From an uncultured Actinomycetes bacterium (lineage in GTDB: Bacteria; Actinomycetota; Acidimicrobiia; Acidimicrobiales; RAAP-2): DNA of 6,568 nt. The position numbers and the translations under genes are program-made. Below the pieces are notes generated by a model. The model did no database searches and was not told the origin of the DNA. It worked only from the letters and a program-made list of their open reading frames with translations. This document shows positions 1 to 4,632 of the stretch, one piece after another. Location: positions 1 to 6,568 of the forward strand of contig CAITOG010000319.1 of assembly GCA_903893955.1 (NCBI GenBank), in the 5' to 3' direction. How positions within the stretch are numbered: position 1 is the stretch's first letter; each line of letters starts with the position of its first letter.

Positions 1-93
1 GAGCGCTTCGGCGACCACGCCGTCAACCTGGCGAGACGACTCGCCACCGAGGGCGGTCAGCCTGTCCAGCCGCCGACCGCAGGTGCGGACTGA
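1..93 (+). CDS. phoU: PhoU-family phosphate signalling regulator, C-terminal end only
   Basis: Frame 1 is open from the window edge to a TGA at 91-93 and gives 30 residues beginning ERFGDHAVNLARRL. This matches the last helix of PhoU proteins, where the pattern (L)ER(I/F)(A/G)DHA.N(I/L)A recurs. The helix carries acidic residues that help bind the metal cluster in the family. PhoU proteins are cytoplasmic helical-bundle regulators that link the Pst phosphate transporter to the PhoR/PhoB-type two-component system. The tail after the helix is Pro/Ala/Gly-rich and looks disordered. The 5' part lies outside the window, so length, start and neighbours cannot be judged. The gene converges on asd, with only four bases between the two stop codons. 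The assignment rests on one helix, so it is likely but not certain. Confidence 0.65.
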   Translation, partial: ERFGDHAVNLARRLATEGGQPVQPPTAGAD

Positions 94-97
94 GGGG

Positions 98-1123
98 CTA
101 GAAACGCCGAGGCAAGAGCGCCTCGGCAATCTGCACCGCGTTCAAGGCGGCGCCCTTGCGCAGGTTGTCCCCCACCACGAACATGGCGAGACCGTTGGGC
201 ACGCCCTCGGCGACCCGGACTCGTCCGACGAGCGACGGATCAGTTCCCGCTGCATCGAGGGCGGTGGGCAGATCGCTGACGACCACGCTCTCAGCTGCAC
301 CGAGGATCTCGAGCGCCCGAGCAGGGCTGAGCGGCGAGGCGAACGACGCAGTGATGGCGGCCGAGTGGCCGGTGAACACGGGCACCCGGGTGCAGGTGCA
401 ACTCACCGCCAAGCCAGGCAGGTGGAGGATCTTGCGACTCTCGTTGCGATACTTCTTCTCTTCGTCGGTCTCCCCGAGACCATCGTCGACGATGCTCCCC
501 GCGATCGGCAGGACGTTGTGGGCGATGGGTCCTGGGAACTTGACCGGCGATGGTCCAGCCACCGCCCGACCGTCGAGCGCCAGGTCGGCTGCGCCCTCGG
601 CGGTGGCGGCGATCTGGTCTGCGAGCTCTGCGACGCCTTCGCGTCCGCCGCCAGAGACCGCCTGGAAGGTCGTCACCACCAGCGACACCAGCCCGGCCTC
701 GTCGTGGAGCGGCTTGAGCACCGGCATCGCGACCATGGTCGTGCAGTTCGGGTTCGCCACGATGCCCTTGGGGATGTCGTCGAGGTCGTCTGCGTTGACC
801 TCAGGCACGACGAGGGGCACGGCTGGATCCATCCGCCACGCGGACGAGTTGTCGACGACGATCGCACCGGCGGCAGCGAGCTTCGGCGACAGCACCTTGG
901 ACGAGGTGGCTCCCGCCGCGCTGAGCGCGATGTCGATGCCCTCGAAGCTGGCGGTGGCCGCATCCTCGACGATGACCTCGCCGCCAGAGAAGGCGAGCAC
1001 GCTGCCAGCGGAGCGCTCAGAGGCGAAGAACCGGACGTCGTCGAGCGGGAAGGCGCGCTCCTCGAGCAGGGCGCGCATGACCGACCCTGCCTGACCGGTG
1101 GCGCCGACGACTGCGATCCTCAT
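98..1123 (-). CDS. asd: Aspartate-semialdehyde dehydrogenase
   Basis: This 341-residue protein has the length expected for the family. It reduces L-aspartyl-4-phosphate to aspartate semialdehyde with NADPH in the cytoplasm, the second step to lysine/diaminopimelate, threonine and methionine. Visible motifs in order: the N-terminal dinucleotide loop GATGQAG (residues 7-13); the SAAG segment (68-71); NPNCTT (124-129) with the presumed catalytic Cys127; FQAVSGGGREG (153-163) with the conserved Gln154; the substrate-binding Arg/His stretch RVPVFTGHS (246-254) with presumed general base His253; and the C-terminal helix LRKGAALNAVQ. The family usually reads SGAG where this protein has SGGG, a mild variation. 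ATG at 1121-1123 is the natural start because the Rossmann strand begins at residue 2. It lies 46 bp downstream of lysC on the same strand. It has no Shine-Dalgarno but has its own TACGAT hexamer 7 nt upstream, so it may be transcribed both with lysC and separately. Confidence 0.96.
   Translation of the reverse strand: MRIAVVGATGQAGSVMRALLEERAFPLDDVRFFASERSAGSVLAFSGGEVIVEDAATASFEGIDIALSAAGATSSKVLSPKLAAAGAIVVDNSSAWRMDPAVPLVVPEVNADDLDDIPKGIVANPNCTTMVAMPVLKPLHDEAGLVSLVVTTFQAVSGGGREGVAELADQIAATAEGAADLALDGRAVAGPSPVKFPGPIAHNVLPIAGSIVDDGLGETDEEKKYRNESRKILHLPGLAVSCTCTRVPVFTGHSAAITASFASPLSPARALEILGAAESVVVSDLPTALDAAGTDPSLVGRVRVAEGVPNGLAMFVVGDNLRKGAALNAVQIAEALLPRRF
106..127 (-). terminator. Perfect 8-bp hairpin at the 3' end of asd, probable terminator
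   Basis: On the minus strand GCCGAGGC is followed by a 6-nt loop (GCTCTT) and the exact complement GCCTCGGC, then GTTTCTAG, where TAG is the asd stop. The hairpin therefore lies inside the last codons of asd (residues 333-339) and is followed by a short, imperfect T-run. This suits an intrinsic terminator embedded in the coding end, in a locus where only 4 bp separate asd from the converging phoU-like gene. On the + strand the stem is followed by AATCTG, so it fits a terminator for the + transcript less well. The U-tract is weak, so function is inferred. Confidence 0.45.
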
Positions 1124-1130
1124 GGCACCG

Positions 1131-1136
1131 ATCGTA
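1131..1136 (-). promoter_or_regulatory. Putative leaderless -10 element of asd (TACGAT)
   Basis: On the minus strand TACGAT matches the TAnnnT consensus of actinobacterial -10 elements and ends 7 nt before the asd ATG. Transcription would begin at or next to the start codon. No Shine-Dalgarno is present in the CGGTGCC that separates them, and I see no TTGACA-like -35. This would give asd a promoter of its own inside the 46-bp gap after lysC. Confidence 0.5.
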
Positions 1137-1169
1137 CCGAGCCGTCAGCCCGGCGACGACAGCGGTCGC

Positions 1170-1646
1170 TCAGCCGCCGAGGCCGAAGGCTGCGTGCAGG
1201 GCTCTGAGCGCCTCCTCGACCACCGACTCATCGACCACGCAGCTGATGCGGATCGAGGACGTCGAGATCATCTCGATATTGATCCCGAGCTCGGCCAACG
1301 TCTCGAACATGGTGGCGGTGACCCCGGGGTAGGACTTCATGCCTGCGCCGACGAGCGACACCCGGGCGATCGAGCTGTCCGAGGACACGCCGGCGAATCC
1401 CATCTCGCCGGAGAGCGACTCGGCAGCCGCCACCGCGTCGTCGAGGTCGACCCTCGGGACCGTGAAGGAGATGTCCGTGGTGCCGTTGGCGGACGTGTTC
1501 TGCACGATCATGTCGACGTTGATCGACCGATCAGCGAGCGCCCGGAAGAGGTGCGCGGCGATGCCCGGCCGGTCAGGCACACCAGCGACCGTGACCTTGG
1601 CCTCGGTGGCATCGTGGGTGACGGCGCTGACGATTGCCTGTTCCAT
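1170..1646 (-). CDS. lysC: Aspartokinase beta subunit from internal in-frame start
   Basis: Codon 247 of lysC is an ATG (minus strand, 1646-1644) preceded by AGGAGG with an 8-nt spacer, an excellent ribosome binding site inside a coding region. Translation from it gives 158 residues beginning MEQAIVSAVTHDATEAKV and containing both ACT domains without the kinase domain. In Corynebacterium glutamicum and several other Gram-positive bacteria, lysC encodes alpha and beta subunits from overlapping in-frame starts at this point, which assemble as a heterotetramer. The position and the sequence of the new N-terminus match that arrangement. The site is seen in the sequence; production of the subunit is inferred from the family. 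It would share the stop with the full-length protein and be regulated translationally on the same mRNA. Confidence 0.72.
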   Translation of the reverse strand: MEQAIVSAVTHDATEAKVTVAGVPDRPGIAAHLFRALADRSINVDMIVQNTSANGTTDISFTVPRVDLDDAVAAAESLSGEMGFAGVSSDSSIARVSLVGAGMKSYPGVTATMFETLAELGINIEMISTSSIRISCVVDESVVEEALRALHAAFGLGG

Positions 1647-2384
1647 GGATTGGTCCTCCTCTACGACCCACGTACCGGGCTCCCAGGTGAACGAGGAGCG
1701 GACGTGGAGCGGAACGTGGTGGTTGCGAGCGAACTCGACCGAGCGGAGCATCAGGACACGACCGCCGGTGGCGGCCATCTCGAGCATCTCGTCGAAGCTG
1801 ACCCGGGTGAGACGCCGAGCGTCGGGGACGACGCGGGGATCAGCGCTGAAGACGCCGGTCACGTCGGTGTAGATCTCGCAGACGGCGGCGTCCAAGGCTG
1901 CGCCGAGGGCCACGGCGGTGACATCGGAGCCGCCTCTGCCGAGGGTGGTGATGTCCTTCTCCGTCGAGACGCCTTGGAAGCCCGCCACCACCGGCACGAC
2001 GCCATCGGCGATCGCCGCGGCGAGCCGGTCCGGCCTGATCTCGAGGATCTTGGCTCGGGTGTGGTCGGTGTCGGTGATAATCCCGGCCTGGCTGCCAGTG
2101 AACGACGCCGCCTTGATGCCGAGGTCGGCCAGCGCCATGCACAGCAGGCTCATCGAGATCCGCTCGCCTGAGGTCAGGAGCATGTCCATCTCCCGTGGTG
2201 GCGGATCGGAGGAGACGGCATCGGCCAGTCGGAGCAGCTCGTCGGTCGACTTGCCCATGGCTGAGACGACGGCGACGACGTCATCGCCCTGACGGCGCGT
2301 CCGTGCGATGTGGTCCGCGACAGCGCGGATGCGATCTGCGTCGCCGACGGAGGTGCCGCCGAACTTCTGGACGATGAGTGCCAC
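1170..2384 (-). CDS. lysC: Aspartokinase (alpha subunit, full length)
   Basis: This 404-residue protein phosphorylates L-aspartate with ATP, the committed first step of the aspartate pathway. The amino acid kinase domain covers about residues 1-245: KFGGTSVG (7-14) is the signature loop binding phosphate and aspartate, SGERIS (72-77) and the glycine-rich GRGGSDVTAVALG (149-161) complete the nucleotide and substrate site. Two ACT domains follow, at about 263-335 and 343-404. The first contains VQNTS and GTTDISFT (294-308), the region that binds lysine/threonine in actinobacterial enzymes. Feedback control by those amino acids is expected but inferred. The start is GTG at 2384-2382, placing the kinase motif at residue 7 as in homologues. 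It has a TAGTTT hexamer 8 nt upstream and no usable Shine-Dalgarno (GAGGG is too close). It is divergent from the first cyclophilin gene across 65 bp and is followed by asd. Confidence 0.96.
   Translation of the reverse strand: MALIVQKFGGTSVGDADRIRAVADHIARTRRQGDDVVAVVSAMGKSTDELLRLADAVSSDPPPREMDMLLTSGERISMSLLCMALADLGIKAASFTGSQAGIITDTDHTRAKILEIRPDRLAAAIADGVVPVVAGFQGVSTEKDITTLGRGGSDVTAVALGAALDAAVCEIYTDVTGVFSADPRVVPDARRLTRVSFDEMLEMAATGGRVLMLRSVEFARNHHVPLHVRSSFTWEPGTWVVEEDQSMEQAIVSAVTHDATEAKVTVAGVPDRPGIAAHLFRALADRSINVDMIVQNTSANGTTDISFTVPRVDLDDAVAAAESLSGEMGFAGVSSDSSIARVSLVGAGMKSYPGVTATMFETLAELGINIEMISTSSIRISCVVDESVVEEALRALHAAFGLGG
1655..1660 (-). promoter_or_regulatory. Internal Shine-Dalgarno for aspartokinase beta subunit
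   Basis: On the minus strand AGGAGG stands 8 nt before the in-frame ATG at 1646. It is far stronger than anything in front of the full-length GTG start. It lies in the linker codons (VVEEDQS, residues 240-246) between the kinase and ACT domains, where the protein sequence is least constrained. Confidence 0.75.
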
Positions 2385-2392
2385 GGCCCTCG

Positions 2393-2398
2393 AAACTA
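2393..2398 (-). promoter_or_regulatory. Putative leaderless -10 element of lysC (TAGTTT)
   Basis: On the minus strand TAGTTT fits TAnnnT and ends 8 nt before the GTG start at 2384. The intervening CGAGGGCC holds GAGGG, but it is only 3 nt or less from the GTG, too close for a normal Shine-Dalgarno. No clear -35 hexamer is visible. Leaderless or near-leaderless transcription is inferred. Confidence 0.45.
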
Positions 2399-2401
2399 CC
2401 G

Positions 2402-2420
2402 GAGCCAGCCGAGGTGGCTC
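2402..2420. promoter_or_regulatory. Inverted repeat GAGCCA-N7-TGGCTC in lysC/cyclophilin promoter region
   Basis: A perfect 6-bp inverted repeat with a 7-nt centre lies in the 65-bp divergent gap. It sits just upstream of both putative -10 hexamers (lysC 2393-2398, cyclophilin 2437-2442) and covers the place where both -35 contacts would fall. That is a good position for a shared operator. A 6-bp repeat can occur by chance in G+C-rich DNA and no regulator is encoded nearby, so this is only a candidate. Confidence 0.25.
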
Positions 2421-2436
2421 GACTTCGCCGGCCCGC

Positions 2437-2442
2437 TAGCAT
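2437..2442 (+). promoter_or_regulatory. Putative leaderless -10 element of first cyclophilin (TAGCAT)
   Basis: TAGCAT fits TAnnnT and ends 7 nt before the GTG at 2450. No Shine-Dalgarno is present between them. The hexamer is identical to the one before the 3-hydroxybutyryl-CoA dehydrogenase start at 4633. It supports GTG 2450 as the translation start over an upstream ATG at 2378. Confidence 0.5.
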
Positions 2443-2449
2443 CGCTGCC

Positions 2450-3277
2450 GTGCCAACGGAGAAGAGAGCCAGACAGCGTGCCGGGCGCGAGCAGCGCCGC
2501 GAGCAGGAGATGAAGCAGGCCAAGAGGAAGACCCTGACTCGTCGGGTCATCATCGTCGCCGTGATCACCGTCGTGGTGGTCGGGAGCATCTTCTTGCTCA
2601 GCCGCGGCGGGTCGAAGTCCTCCTCGACGTCGACCACGCAGGCCTCGACCACGACCTCCTCGGCGACCTCAGCCGCCAACGCCGCCGCACAGGCCCAGGC
2701 CAACAAGGTCGCAGTGGCAGCTGGCTGCCCGGCGTCGACCTCGGCTCGCGTCAACACGCTGTCGTGGCCGAGCGCACCGGCGATGACCATCGACACGTCG
2801 AAGACCTACACCGCCAAGGTTGTCACCGACCTGGGCCCCTTCACCATCACGTTGGACCCGAAGACTGCACCGACGACGGTCAACAACTTCGTGTTCCTCG
2901 CCGACAAGGGCTACTACCACTGCGTGATCTTCCACCGGGTCATCCCGCAGTTCATGGACCAGACCGGTGACCCCACCGGCACCGGCACCGGTGGCCCGGG
3001 CTACACCATCCCCGACGAGAACCCGGCCAAGGCCACGCCGCAGTACCCGATCGGGTCGGTAGCGATGGCCAACACCGGCTCGGCCAACACCGGCGGCAGC
3101 CAGTTCTTCATCGTCACCGGCGCCGAGGGCGAGAACCTCCCCAACACCTACGCCCTCTTCGGTGCGGTGACCTCGGGCATGGACATCGTCCAGAAGATCA
3201 ACTCCCAGGGGACGACCGCAGGCGTGCCGCCAGCAGTCACCCACCGGATCCTCTCGATCACCATCACTTCGAGCTGA
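2450..3277 (+). CDS. Membrane-anchored cyclophilin-type peptidyl-prolyl cis-trans isomerase
   Basis: From GTG 2450 this gives 275 residues. The first 31 are highly basic (KRARQRAGREQRREQ, then KQAKRK). One transmembrane segment follows at about 32-50, then a Ser/Thr/Ala linker (54-85), then a cyclophilin domain (about 115-273). It should be a single-pass protein with a cytoplasmic basic tail and the isomerase outside the membrane, catalysing proline isomerisation in exported proteins. Active-site residues are present: FHRVI with Arg163, FMDQ (168-171), MAN (207-209), GSQFF (216-220) and ALFG. Tyr replaces the usual His before LFG, as in many bacterial cyclophilins. The open frame reaches back to ATG 2378, but that start would overlap the lysC start and precede the TAGCAT hexamer. 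The VPTEKRARQR N-terminus is also typical of this family in actinobacteria. It is the first gene of a likely operon with its paralogue, 46 bp downstream. Confidence 0.92.
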   Translation: MPTEKRARQRAGREQRREQEMKQAKRKTLTRRVIIVAVITVVVVGSIFLLSRGGSKSSSTSTTQASTTTSSATSAANAAAQAQANKVAVAAGCPASTSARVNTLSWPSAPAMTIDTSKTYTAKVVTDLGPFTITLDPKTAPTTVNNFVFLADKGYYHCVIFHRVIPQFMDQTGDPTGTGTGGPGYTIPDENPAKATPQYPIGSVAMANTGSANTGGSQFFIVTGAEGENLPNTYALFGAVTSGMDIVQKINSQGTTAGVPPAVTHRILSITITSS

Positions 3278-3312
3278 CCGGCGAGCACGCCACCGCCTCG
3301 AGCCCAACCCCC

Positions 3313-3318
3313 AAGGAG
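3313..3318 (+). promoter_or_regulatory. Shine-Dalgarno of second cyclophilin (AAGGAG)
   Basis: AAGGAG stands 5 nt before the ATG at 3324. It fixes the start and shows that this distal operon gene is translated by conventional initiation, unlike the gene before it. Confidence 0.75.
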
Positions 3319-3323
3319 CACCA

Positions 3324-3884
3324 ATGACCACGCCCGCCTGCCCTAACCCTGACGGCTCGTCGCCAAGGACGACGACCTTCGACGCTGAGCCGCCGATGTG
3401 CATCGACGTCGACAAGCGCTACACCGCCACCATGACGACCTCGATGGGCGAGATCGTCATCGCCCTCGACCCGATCGCCGCTCCGAAGACGGTCAACTCC
3501 TTCGTGTTCCTGGCCCGCTACCACTTCTACGACGGCCTCACCTTCCACCGAGTCATCCAGGGCTTCGTCCTCCAGGGCGGCTGCCCGCAGGGCACCGGCA
3601 CTGGTGGGCCGGGCTACCGCTTCGCTGACGAGCTGCCGAAGCCCGGCCGCTACGAGATCGGGTCGCTGGCGATGGCCAACGCCGGCCCGAACACCAACGG
3701 CAGCCAGTTCTTCGTCATCTCAGGTCCGAGCGGGGTCAGTCTCCCGCCCGCCTATGCCCTGTTCGGCAAGGTCATCAAGGGCCTGGACGTGGTCGACGCC
3801 ATCGAGAAGGTCGAGACAGGTCGCGGCGACAAGCCGGTCACCGACGTCGTCATCGAGTCGGTCGTCATCACCGAGTCCGAGTAG
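3324..3884 (+). CDS. Soluble cyclophilin-type peptidyl-prolyl cis-trans isomerase
   Basis: This 186-residue single-domain cyclophilin has no signal peptide or membrane segment, so it is presumably cytoplasmic. Active-site positions: FHRVI with Arg76, FVLQ (81-84), MAN (117-119), GSQFF (126-130) and ALFG (145-148). The canonical FM.Q motif reads FVLQ, so the active-site Met is Val here; the first cyclophilin keeps Met. It is a paralogue of the preceding gene: both share the GTGTGGPGY loop and the pre-domain stretch CP...M.ID..K.YTA with the same 27-residue distance from Cys to Tyr (Cys6-Tyr33 here, Cys93-Tyr120 there). The pair probably arose by tandem duplication, with the membrane anchor gained or lost afterwards. 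It has a good Shine-Dalgarno, 46 bp after the first cyclophilin, and converges on the S51-like gene with 4 bp between stops. Confidence 0.93.
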   Translation: MTTPACPNPDGSSPRTTTFDAEPPMCIDVDKRYTATMTTSMGEIVIALDPIAAPKTVNSFVFLARYHFYDGLTFHRVIQGFVLQGGCPQGTGTGGPGYRFADELPKPGRYEIGSLAMANAGPNTNGSQFFVISGPSGVSLPPAYALFGKVIKGLDVVDAIEKVETGRGDKPVTDVVIESVVITESE

Positions 3885-3888
3885 CGCC

Positions 3889-4566
3889 CTAGAAGGAACC
3901 GATCGCCGAAAGGCCGTCGGCTACGGGGCGACCACCCACGTAGACATCGGGCATCCCCCCGATCGAGCTGGGACCTTGGCTGCTGAGCGTCAGACCGGTC
4001 CCGGGTGCCAGAACCGCGACTGGCATCGTGGGGCTCACCAGCCCGAGCGTTCGGTTGCGCATCTCGTCGTGGCCTGACGCCGCCTCGTCACCCGCCACCA
4101 CGCACACCGAGGTCACGAGTCCCAACCCGATCATCGGCGCACCACCTCGTGGGTCGATCATCGGGTCGCACAGCGCGGAGGCCACCGAACCGCTTGCCGC
4201 CACGACGCCACCGCGGGCGAGCACGCCCCAGAGCGCGTCGAGCAGCAACGTGTCGCGTAGCGTCGTCTTCAAGTGGAGGCTGTTGCCATCGGCGAGCCAC
4301 ACCAGCGCGGCGGTGTCGAGGCGCTTGACCAGCTCCTCGTTCTGCGCGTCAGCCCGACTCGCCGCCATCACACCCTCGACCTCGAGGCCGAGCTCGACGA
4401 AGCGCCCTGCGACCTCGACCACCGCCGCCTCCATGCCGGTGAAGGCTGCCGCTGTCGGCAGCACCACCACTGGACCCGACGCAAGCTCGGCGAGCTGCTG
4501 GCTGGTCGATGGGTCGTCGAGCGCACCAGCACCAAGGAGGACAACCGTTCCGCTCTCAGGCTCCAT
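3889..4566 (-). CDS. Peptidase S51 / cyanophycinase-like protein (class I amidotransferase fold)
   Basis: This 225-residue protein resembles the S51 family (cyanophycinase, dipeptidase E and uncharacterised relatives). Visible landmarks are an N-terminal VVLLGAGAL strand-loop; VVVLPTAAA (33-41); LADGNSLHLKTTL (91-103), which resembles the family GG(D/N)Q..L motif; a small-x-Ser-x-small nucleophile elbow SGSVA (125-129) with candidate Ser127; HDEMRNR (166-172), matching the HF..R.R pattern with candidate catalytic His166; and a C-terminal DVYVGG strand. The usual acidic GIDE.TAL stretch reads VLAPGTGLTL (185-194), so the third catalytic residue appears to be missing. No signal peptide is seen. 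The substrate is unknown, and I would not call it a cyanophycinase. Start ATG 4566 has no in-frame upstream alternative nearby and no Shine-Dalgarno. It is divergent from the dehydrogenase gene across 66 bp. Confidence 0.7.
   Translation of the reverse strand: MEPESGTVVLLGAGALDDPSTSQQLAELASGPVVVLPTAAAFTGMEAAVVEVAGRFVELGLEVEGVMAASRADAQNEELVKRLDTAALVWLADGNSLHLKTTLRDTLLLDALWGVLARGGVVAASGSVASALCDPMIDPRGGAPMIGLGLVTSVCVVAGDEAASGHDEMRNRTLGLVSPTMPVAVLAPGTGLTLSSQGPSSIGGMPDVYVGGRPVADGLSAIGSF
3905..3921 (-). terminator. Small hairpin near the 3' end of the S51-like gene
   Basis: GCCGA, a 7-nt loop and TCGGC form a 5-bp stem inside the last codons. On the minus strand it is followed by a mixed pyrimidine stretch (GGTTCCTTCTAG) that runs into the stop codon. 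The layout resembles the stronger hairpin at the end of asd, another gene in a 4-bp convergent junction. The stem is short, so the call is weak. Confidence 0.2.
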
Positions 4567-4573
4567 AGACCCA

Positions 4574-4579
4574 AGGATC
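4574..4579 (-). promoter_or_regulatory. Weak putative -10 element of the S51-like gene (GATCCT)
   Basis: On the minus strand GATCCT keeps the A at position 2 and T at position 6 of the -10 consensus and ends 7 nt before the ATG at 4566. This is the same spacing as at the four TAnnnT starts. The first base is G instead of T, so it is the weakest member of the set. Confidence 0.2.
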
Positions 4580-4618
4580 CCACAGACTCCTCATCTGTCC
4601 TGGCAGCCGGCGGACCGA

Positions 4619-4624
4619 TAGCAT
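4619..4624 (+). promoter_or_regulatory. Putative leaderless -10 element of the dehydrogenase gene (TAGCAT)
   Basis: TAGCAT ends 8 nt before the ATG at 4633, and the CTCCAACC between them contains no Shine-Dalgarno. It is the same hexamer as before the first cyclophilin. It lies in the 66-bp gap divergent from the S51-like gene. Confidence 0.5.
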
Positions 4625-4632
4625 CTCCAACC

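Noticed and set aside
83..1207. Long + strand open frame of 374 codons opposite asd
   Set aside because: It is antisense to a clear, motif-complete asd. Its translation is Arg/Gly/His-rich with no recognisable motif, typical of a shadow frame in G+C-rich DNA.
1170..1646. Internal start considered as a chance Shine-Dalgarno from Glu-Glu codons
   Set aside because: GAGGAG codons can mimic such sites, but spacing, frame, domain boundary and the known alpha/beta lysC arrangement all agree, so it was kept as a feature.
1098..2171. Long + strand open frame of 357 codons opposite lysC
   Set aside because: It lies antisense to the full aspartokinase and has an Asp/Gly/His/Arg-rich composition without domain features, so it is a codon-bias shadow.
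2378..2449. Upstream ATG extension of the first cyclophilin
   Set aside because: It would overlap the lysC start and span the -10 hexamers and inverted repeat. No Shine-Dalgarno precedes it, and the GTG at 2450 gives the expected basic N-terminus.
2609..2705. Ser/Thr/Ala-rich stretch considered as a DNA repeat
   Set aside because: It encodes the flexible linker after the membrane anchor; the bases do not form a regular tandem unit.
2669..3415. Minus-strand open frame of 248 codons opposite the cyclophilins
   Set aside because: The opposite strand has complete cyclophilin motifs; this frame shows only Gly/Arg/Val/Asp-rich low-information sequence.
4273..4632. 120-codon N-terminal extension of the 3-hydroxybutyryl-CoA dehydrogenase
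   Set aside because: The Rossmann fold starts just after ATG 4633. The extension only mirrors the opposite-strand S51-like gene and crosses the promoter gap.
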